Source of the DNA: JANNSX01 sp963741525
GTDB taxonomy: Bacteria; Pseudomonadota; Alphaproteobacteria; Rhizobiales; Hyphomicrobiaceae
NCBI GenBank assembly: GCA_963741525.1
Contig: CAVUIW010000017.1
Span: 1 to 64,000, forward strand
Direction: 5' to 3'
Length of the DNA stretch: 64,000 nt
In this document: piece by piece, positions 57,507-64,000 of the stretch
Numbering within the stretch: the stretch's first letter is position 1
Layout: every line of letters begins with the position of its first letter
Translations under genes and position numbers: made by a program
The notes under the pieces: model-generated
What the model was told of the DNA's origin: nothing
Databases searched by the model: none
What the model saw: the letters and a program-made list of their open reading frames with translations, nothing else

Positions 57507-60500
57507 CTACGCCTCTCCCGCCTCTGCAGCCTTCGCGAGCAGCGCCGCGTTGCCGCCTGTTGCCGTGACGTCGGTCGTGACCACGCGCTCGACCGCAAAG
57601 CGCGGTAGATAGTGCGGTCCGCCTGCCTTGGGGCCCGTGCCCGACAACCCCTCGCCGCCGAACGGCTGCACCCCGACGACCGCGCCAATCTGGTTGCGGT
57701 TGACGTAGATATTGCCGACGCGCGCTTGGGCGACGATGCGGCGGACCGTGCTCTCGATGCGGCTGTGGATGCCGAGCGTCAGGCCGTAGCCCGTGGCGTT
57801 CACGCCGGCGATCACCTGGTCGAGCTTGTCGCGCGAATAGCGGACGACATGCAGGATCGGCCCGAACACCTCGCGCTCCAAGCCGATGGATGCCGTCGAT
57901 CTCGTAGACGGCGGGCGTGACGAAGGTGCCGGTCCGGCAGTCGGCGGGAAGTGGCAGATCGAGCAGCTCCTTGGCCTCGCGGCGCATCCGCATCTTGTGG
58001 GCGTTGAGCGCCGTCTCGGCTGCCTCGTCGATGACCGGGCCGATATCGGTCGCGTAGTCGAGCGGGTCGCCGAGCTCGAGCTCCTCCATGGCGCCCGTGA
58101 GCATGGCGAGCATCTTGTCTGCCACGTCGTCCTGCAGATAGAGCACGCGCAATGCCGAGCAGCGCTGGCCGGCGCTATCGAAGGCCGACATCACCGCATC
58201 GCGCACGACCTGCTCGGGGAGCGCCGAGGAATCGACGATCATCGCGTTCATGCCGCCGGTTTCGGCAATGAGCTGCCCGATGGCCCCGCCGCGGCGCGCA
58301 AGCCCCGCCTGGATGAGCGCCGCCGTTTCGTTGGAGCCCGTGAAGGCGACGCCGGCGATGCGCTTGTCGGCGACGAGCCGCGCACCAACCTTAGCCCCGC
58401 TTCCTGGCAAGCAGATGATAGACATCGCCCGGCACGCCCGCCTGGTGCAGCAACTCGCTCGCCAGGAACGCCGTCAGCGGCGTCTGCTCGGCTGGCTTCG
58501 CCACCACCGTGTTGCCCGCTGCCAGTGCGCCGGCGATCTGGCCGGTGAAAATCGCGATCGGAAAGTTCCAGGGCGAGATGCAGGCGAACACGCCGCGCCC
58601 ATGCAGCGACAGCATGTTGCGCTCGCCGGTCGGGCCGTGACAACTCCTTGGGCTCGGTGAAGCCGCGGCGGGCTTCGGCCGCGTAGTAGCGCAGGAAGTC
58701 GGCTGCCTCGCGGATATCGCCCAGCGCATTGGCGAGCGTCTTGCCGCCCTCGCGCACGATCACCGCCATCAGCCGGACGCGGTTCTCTTCGTAGAGATCG
58801 GCGGCCTTCTCGAGGATTTTCGCGCGGGCTTCGCCTCCCAGCCGGTCCCAATCGGCCTGTGCATCGGCCGCCATGCCGATGGCCTGATCGATATCGACAT
58901 CGCTCGCCTCGATGACGCCACCGACCGAGATACGCCGGTCATGCGGGGCGATGACGGGCTCCGGCTTGCCGTCCGCCGCGCACGCGGCCCGAAACGATCG
59001 GCGCGGCGATGACCGGGGATTTCAGATGCGCCTTGATCTCCTCGATCAGCGGCTCCCGGATGATGCTCTCCCAAAGCGGCAAGCCCATCGAGTTCCGCCG
59101 CGCTGTGCCGAACAGATCGGCGGGGCGCGGGATCGACGGATGCGACTTCTCGGCGTTGGCATCCGCCCTCTCGATCGGATCGCGGATGATCTCGGCGACG
59201 GGAAGCTCGTCGTCGGCCAGGCGATTGACGAAGGAGGTGTTGGCGCCGTTCTCGAGCAGGCGGCGGACGAGATAGGCGAGCAGGTCCTCGTGCTCGCCGA
59301 CAGGGGCATAGATGCGGCAGGCGCGGCCGAGCTTGTCGGGCCCGACCACCTCGTCATAGAGCGCCTCGCCCATGCCGTGGAGGCGCTGGAACTCGTAAGG
59401 CCGCGTGCCGGCCATGGTGTGGATGGCGGCGATGGTGTGGGCGTTGTGGGTCGCGAACTGGGGATAGAAGGCGTCGGGCTCGGAGAGCAGGAAGCGCGCG
59501 CAGGCGAGATAGGAGACGTCCGTGTTCACCTTGCGCGTGAAGACTGGATAGTCGGGCAGCCCGCGCTCCTGCGCCCACTTCACCTCGCTGTCCCAGTAGG
59601 CGCCTTTCACAAGCCGCACCGGCATGCGCCGGCCTTGCGCGGCCGCGACCCGGCGCAACCAGCGCAGCACCGGCAGCGCGCGCTTGCCATAGGCCTGCAC
59701 GGCGAGGCCGAGGCCGTTCCAGCCCTTGAGCGCGGTATCCTCGAACGTCGCAGCCAGCACGGCGAGCGTCAGATCGAGCCGCTCGGCCTCCTCGGCGTCG
59801 ACCGTCAGCGTGAGATCGGCCGCACGCGCCGCCGCCGCCAATCCGGCGAGGCGGGGCACCAGCTCGCGCATGACGCGCGCCTCCTTCGCCGCCTCGAAGC
59901 GCGGATGGATGGCGGAGAGTTTCACCGACAGGCCCGGCCGCCCCATCAGCCCGTCCGACGCCGCTCGCTTCGGGCGCCCGCCGCGGCGCCCGACCTGCTC
60001 GACGGCGGCGAGGTAGCGCTTGAAGTAGCGCTCAGCGTCCTCCTCCGTGCGCGCGGCCTCGCCCAGCATGTCGTAGGAGTAGCGGTAGCCCTTCGCCTCC
60101 TCCGCGCGCGCTCGCTTCAGGGCTTCGCGGATGGTGCGCCCGAGCACGAACTGGTCGCCCATGATGCGCATGGCCTGCCGCATCGCCTGACGGATGATCG
60201 GCTCGCCGCTCTTGGCGAACAGGCGCTTGACGAGATTGCCGGCCGCCCCGCCGCGCGCATCCTTCAGGCCGATGACGCGGCCGGTCAGCATCAGCCCCCA
60301 GGTCGAGGCATTGACGAACAAGCTGTCGGAGTTGCCGAGGTGGCGCGCCCAATCGCCCATCGGGATCTTGTCGTCGATGAGGTTGTCGGCCGTCTCGGCA
60401 TCGGGAATGCGCAGCAGCGCCTCGGCAAGGCACATGAGCACGATGCCCTCCTCGGAGGAGAGGCCGTACTCGTGCAGGAAGGCATCGATGCCGCCATGCT

Positions 60501-60696
60501 TCTGCCGGCCGGCGCGGGCGGCGTGGACGAGGCGCTTGGCCATGTCCTCGGTCTTGCGCCGCTCCTCCGCCGTCAGCATGGCCCGGTTGATGAGCGAGCC
60601 GAGCACGCGGGCCTCGTCCGCATAGGCGTCGGCGGCGATCTCGTCGCGGGAAGGGAGCGGGTCGGCGGTGGCGGGTTTCGTAGCGGGTTGGCTCAT
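57507..60696 (-). CDS. putA: Bifunctional proline dehydrogenase / glutamate-gamma-semialdehyde dehydrogenase PutA, frameshifted
   Basis: Oxidises proline to glutamate in two steps; about 1060 residues when joined, usual for alphaproteobacterial PutA. The FAD-dependent proline dehydrogenase barrel is intact up to about 58975: YRYSYDMLGEAARTEEDAER, VKLSAIHPRFEAAKE, RLVKGAYWDSEVKWAQERGL, and TRPYEFQRLHGMGEALYDEV. The aldehyde dehydrogenase half is split: DLYEENRVRLMAVIVREGGK, NFPIAIFTGQIAGALAAGNT, AVRDAVMSAFDSAGQRCSAL with the catalytic cysteine, and FGGEGLSGTGPKAGGPHYLP. Breaks lie near 58975, 58640, 58410 and 57890. The ATG at 60696 (MSQPATKPATADPL) is preferred. No DNA-binding ribbon-helix-helix is seen. 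Confidence 0.93.
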
Positions 60697-60783
60697 GGGG
60701 CCCTCGGGATGAAGCGATTCCAGGGCGATGGTAGCAGATGTGGGGGGCGGTGGGAGGGTTGGCGGAAGCAATGTCCGCGCCGG

Positions 60784-61263
60784 CTATCCAGGCCGGGATG
60801 TCGCTATTCGCACGGTCTGTCGAGCCGCCAGGAAATCGGCAGCTTTTGCGATGCTGTCCAGGTACTCGGGCGTGAATTTGACCGTGCCCGCTCCGCCCGC
60901 GAGATAGGCATCGACCAGAACCTGCTCCGTCGCTCGATCCAGCAGCCATGTGCGAAGCTGCTGCCACGTCGCCAAGGACGCGGGCGAGAGCACCACGAAG
61001 TCATAGTCAAAATCCGAAAGCACGAGCGCTGTAAGGTGCTGGATCGCGGAAGATTGCTGCTTGTGATGGTCCCAGGCCGCCACGAAGGCCGAAATGTCGA
61101 TGCCGAGCATCATGGCATCATAGAGCACATCGGCCAAGCGACGTTCCGCCGGCCAGATCGACAACAGCGAAATGGCCCAAGCTTCGACGCTGGCCGCAAT
61201 TGCTGCCTGCTCCGGCAATGGCCAGGTCCGCCAAGCCCGTGCCCGGGACCCATGGTGCCGCAC
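60784..61263 (-). CDS. Hypothetical protein
   Basis: A coding frame of up to 159 residues I do not recognise. Features: EAWAISLLSIWPAERRLADV, FDYDFVVLSPASLATWQQLR, TWLLDRATEQVLVDAYLAGG and TVKFTPEYLDSIAKAADFLA; soluble, helical, tryptophan-containing, no signal peptide. The first nine codons lie inside an inverted-repeat element (61238-61351), so the ATG at 61263 is probably not the original start; the next ATG is at 61113, and a TTG or GTG between them is possible. It is downstream of and divergent from panC. Composition matches neighbours. Confidence 0.5.
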   Translation of the reverse strand: MRHHGSRARAWRTWPLPEQAAIAASVEAWAISLLSIWPAERRLADVLYDAMMLGIDISAFVAAWDHHKQQSSAIQHLTALVLSDFDYDFVVLSPASLATWQQLRTWLLDRATEQVLVDAYLAGGAGTVKFTPEYLDSIAKAADFLAARQTVRIATSRPG

Positions 61264-61351
61264 ACGAATACTCGGCTGTATAAAGTTGTATGCGACTGTG
61301 ACGCACGGAATTCACCGCCATGTGCAAGTTGCGAGATGGGTCCCGGGCACG
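61238..61351. repeat. Inverted-repeat-bounded element (16-bp arms)
   Basis: CGTGCCCGGGACCCAT (61238-61253) and its exact reverse complement (61336-61351) bracket 82 bases that are AT-richer than the surroundings (AATACTCGGCTGTATAAAGT). A second small hairpin (CCCGGGCACGAGGCCCGGG) overlaps the right arm. Non-coding and MITE-like in size. Confidence 0.6.
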
Positions 61352-61465
61352 AGGCCCGGGATGACAGTCAAGGGTGGGACGGGCTATGTGCCAATCGCGC
61401 TTCCACGTCACCGCTTTTCTCGCCCTGTCGCCTCCCTCTATGATCTCTGCGAGAGGAGCCCAACC

Positions 61466-62315
61466 ATGCCCGCCAAGCCCAAGATCGTCCGCACCGTCAA
61501 AGCCTTGCGCGCCGCCGTCTGCGCGCTGGCGCGCGGCCGGCGAAACGGTCGCCGTGGTGCCCGACCATGGGGGCGCTGCATGAGGGGCATCTGACGCTGA
61601 TCCGGCAGGGGCGCAAGAAGGCTGATCGCGTCATCGTCACGATCTTCGTCAACCCCGCGCAGTTCGCGGCGCACGAGGATCTCGGCCGCTATCCGCGCGA
61701 CGAGGCGGGCGACCTCGCCAAGATCGCGAGCGCCGGCGGCGATCTCGTCTACGCGCCGGCAACCGAGGTCATGTATCCGGAAGGCTTTGCCACGCGCATC
61801 GTTCCGGCCGGCGCCGCCGAGGGCCTCGAAAGCGTAACCCGCCCGCACTTCTTCGGCGGCGTCGCGACGGTCGTCGCCAAACTGCTGCTCCAATGCCAGG
61901 CCGACTACGCCATGTTCGGCGAGAAGGACTATCAGCAGCTGATGGTCGTGACCCAGCTCGTGCGCGATCTCGACATCGCCTGCGAGATCGTGGGCGTTGC
62001 CACCGAGCGGGCGCCCGACGGCCTCGCGCTCTCTTCGCGCAACGCCTATCTCACGAAGGAAGAGCGGGCGGTCGCGCCGGCGCTCTTTCGAGTGCTGGGC
62101 GCGACCGCCGCCGCCTTGCGGGCGGGGGGAGGAAGCCGCAAGGCCCTGGCAGCGGGCAAGCGCAGCCTGCCGCCGCCGGTTTCAAGGTCGACTACCTGGA
62201 GCTTCGCGATGCGCGAACTCTTGCACCCGTCGAGGATGGAGAGCGCGGACCGCGGCGGCTCCTCGTCGCGGCCTGGCTCGGCAAGACCCGCCTCATCGAC
62301 AACATTTCAGTCTGA
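61466..62315 (+). CDS. panC: Pantothenate synthetase, frameshifted
   Basis: Condenses pantoate and beta-alanine with ATP in vitamin B5 / CoA synthesis. About 283 residues. Motifs: MGALHEGHLTLI (HIGH-type loop), IVTIFVNPAQFAAHEDLGRY, FFGGVATVVAKLL, AMFGEKDYQQLMVV and LALSSRNAYLTKEER (KMSKS-like region), then in another frame FKVDYLELRDARTLAPV. Frame breaks lie near 61555, where an extra G appears in the ValVal-Pro-Thr-Met region, and near 62175. The start MPAKPKIVRTV at 61466 follows GAGAGGAGCC. Confidence 0.93.
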
Positions 62316-62322
62316 GGACCCT

Positions 62323-63373
62323 TCACTTGATCATGTAGGTCCGGTGCACGAAGTCGCCCTTGGCGCGCTTGGTCTCGAAGAGCGCCGCCTCGTCCGACTC
62401 GCGCGTCTCGACGACATTGGCCGCATCGACCGCGCCGGTAGTGGGCTTTGCCGCCTCGGCCTTCGTCAGCATGTCGGCGACGCCTTCGGGTTTGGGCGCA
62501 TCGAGCTCTGTCTCGGCCTTGGCGCCGATCGCCTCGGTGACGCTCGCCCGCAGGAGCTTCGGCCACATCTTCTGGAACAGCCCGTTCGAGGGATAGACCT
62601 CGGCGCTGTTGAGCTTGCCGTCGATGGCGAAGGCGAAGCCGACGATATCGCTCGTGGCGAACCCCTTGGATTCGAGCGCGGCAACGTAGGTCTCGATCGT
62701 CTTGTCGAGCTTCTCGTTCTCGAGCGCCAGTTGCAGGCTCGATGGCGAGGCGTCGGCCGCAACCACCGCGCCGCCGAGATTGTCGGCAGAGGTCCTGCTG
62801 CGTCTTCGAAACCGACTCCCAGACCTTCTGCTGCTTGTCACCCGTCTCGGCGGTCTCGCCGTCGACGCCGAGGATGCCCTTCAGCATCGTCCGCAACGCC
62901 CACTTGCCGTCCTTCGACGGCAGCATCTTCTCGGAGGAGGCGAACGCCGTCACATCCTCGCCCGCCCCGCTGCGACCAGCGCCCCTGCTCGACGCAGAAG
63001 GCGGCGAGCGGCACGCGGCCCGATTTCGGCGGCACGATCATGCTCATGGTCAGCGTGCGGTCCTGCTGGCCGCCTTTGACGATGTCGCCAGCCTGCACGA
63101 ACACCTCCTCGGTCGCCGGTGTTCTCGATGGCGAGTTCGATTGACGCTGCCGGTCTCGTGCACGGTGACGAGACCCTTCGCCATCGCCTCGCCGAGCGTC
63201 AGCGGCACGGGGCCTTGCGTGCTCGGCCCGTGGATGAAGTAGACGGCGAGCCGCTCATGCACGAAGGGATCGCTGACCTTGGGGGCGATGCCGGCGAAGG
63301 CTGGCGAGGCCGCGGCGAGGGCCGCCGCTGTCGCGAGAACGAACTGAGACCGCAAAATCGGAATGCCGTACAT
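62323..63373 (-). CDS. Exported DUF6569 (ARPP-1) domain protein, frameshifted
   Basis: About 350 residues. Signal peptide: MYGIPILRSQFVLATAAALA ending near SPAFA. The ARPP-1/DUF6569 domain follows: RLAVYFIHGPSTQGPVPLTL, GEAMAKGLVTVHETGSVNEL, VFVQAGDIVKGGQQDRTLTM, PPKSGRVPLAAFCVEQGRW. The C-terminal part in another frame reads AADASPSSLQLALENEKLDK, TIETYVAALESKGFATSDIV, GFAFAIDGKLNSAEVYPSNG. Frame breaks lie near 63140, 62965 and 62790. The domain is known mainly from genome context, so function is unknown; the export signal suggests periplasmic action. Convergent with panC. Confidence 0.75.
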
Positions 63374-63544
63374 GCCGTGTCTCCGTGGTTGCGCCGGGCG
63401 TGTGGGGGGCCGGCGAACCGCGCGCTACAGCGCAATTGCGGACGCGGATGGGGAGAGGACGTGGCAAACATAAGGCGGGTACGTAATGGTATGTCACCAC
63501 CCGTACCCGCCCGGACAAACGGCCGAAGTTTCTATGTTACCGGT

Positions 63545-63863
63545 TTAGCGGATGTACTGCAGGTAGCGCATGTTCACCCAGCCGGTGCGGCCGAAATGCT
63601 CCATCACGCACCAATTGCGCTTGCAGGCGCCGGCCTTCAGCACGCCGTAGCCGTCATGGGGGATGGCGGCGACGATGCGCGCATGCCGCGAGGGCCCGGA
63701 GCGCATGTAGAGCACATCCGTCTCGGCGACGTTGACGACGCGATAGGTGTCGCACATGGCGCAGGCCTTGGCGGGCCCGGCGACGAAGGCGGCGGTTGCG
63801 AGCATCGCGACGGCGGCGCCGGCGCGCAGCGCATGGGGAACGAGCTTGGCTGATGGCGATCAT
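63545..63863 (-). CDS. Secreted SH3-like (SH3b) domain protein, frameshifted
   Basis: About 105 residues. Signal region MLATAAFVAGPAKACAMCDT, then an SH3b-like domain: YRVVNVAETDVLYMRSGPSR, HARIVAAIPHDGYGVLKAGA, CKRNWCVMEHFGRTGWVNMR. The YMRSGPS and TGWVNMRYL ends are the usual bacterial SH3 landmarks. The likely start is the ATG at 63863 (MIAI), joined through a frameshift near 63850 to SAKLVPHALRAGAAVAM. An ATG at 63802 would give a shorter signal peptide without the frameshift. Confidence 0.75.
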
Positions 63864-64000
63864 GACGGTCTCCCTTCCTGGGTGCTTCTCTGGCTTGTGT
63901 CTCAACCCGCACTGTGAGCCACTAAGTAGGGAGGGGGTGGTGAATGCGTCCTGAAGCCGGCCGTTAGCTGGCATTCAGATGAAGGAGTCGTTCAGGTTGG
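63864..64000. other. Right-edge non-coding region
   Basis: About 137 bases upstream of the SH3 protein gene up to the window edge. The stretch ACTAAGTAGGGAGGGGG and the surrounding sequence show no open frame. It may hold that gene's promoter. Confidence 0.3.

Noticed and set aside
61567..63144. A 525-codon plus-strand frame continuing from panC
   Set aside because: Past about 62170 it runs through the panC frameshift and then antisense to the DUF6569 gene; panC ends at 62315 in another frame.

Overview
The window is about 64 kb of high-GC DNA from an alphaproteobacterium, most likely of the order Hyphomicrobiales (Rhizobiales). The evidence is the gene content and order: yajC-secD-secF followed by Mth938-like and squalene/phytoene-synthase-like genes, clpA-clpS-phasin next to a SPOR-domain D,D-carboxypeptidase, fused PutA, TrmFO, three DUF1127 proteins, and dispersed palindromic repeats. 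No rRNA, tRNA, CRISPR array, integrase, transposase or phage gene was recognised. It looks like ordinary chromosome.

Layout. 1-3.6 kb: start of rarA, a META-domain protein, a TauD-like dioxygenase, a DUF2905 protein and an amidohydrolase. 3.7-11.4 kb: one very large surface protein (minus strand) with tandem 100-residue and 106-residue beta-sandwich repeats and a C-terminal autotransporter barrel. 12-15.5 kb: serralysin-type RTX protease, membrane adenylate cyclase, lipoprotein. 15.6-23.3 kb: trmFO, an ABC-type protein whose ATPase motifs are all degenerate, a cyclic-nucleotide-binding protein, the (p)ppGpp synthetase/hydrolase and rpoZ. 23.8-30.5 kb: asparaginase II, Na/Pi cotransporter, rhodanese, aldo/keto reductase, DUF1127 proteins and a LysR regulator. 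30.8-36.8 kb: folP, glmM, a flavodoxin-fold protein, DUF502 and an SGNH hydrolase. 36.9-41.7 kb: the yajC-secDF operon with homologues of mitochondrial complex I assembly factors NDUFAF3 and NDUFAF6. 42-48.3 kb: DUF815 ATPase, phosphatase and fabI, marR/gst, aroC-DCC-DUF4166. 48.3-54.6 kb: azlCD, clpAS, phasin, dac. 54.6-64 kb: DnaJ-like and VWA proteins, flavin amine oxidase, putA, panC, a DUF6569 protein and an SH3 protein.

Nearly half of the protein genes carry one or more single-base frameshifts, including essential ones (secD, secF, glmM, folP, panC). Several are insertions of a non-homopolymer base. I read this as sequence error from long-read or uncorrected data rather than mass pseudogenisation. 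Frameshifted genes are therefore given as one CDS spanning all pieces, with approximate break points.

Most notable for a second look: (i) the ABC-type pseudo-ATPase with three Q-loop-like segments beside a cNMP-binding protein; (ii) two 160-170 bp double-hairpin elements 10 kb apart whose stems differ by compensatory changes while loop and spacer words are kept; (iii) other palindromic repeat families, including 53-bp inverted repeats bracketing marR-gst and related palindromes on both sides of rpoZ; (iv) the giant repeat autotransporter with a higher-order repeat pattern.
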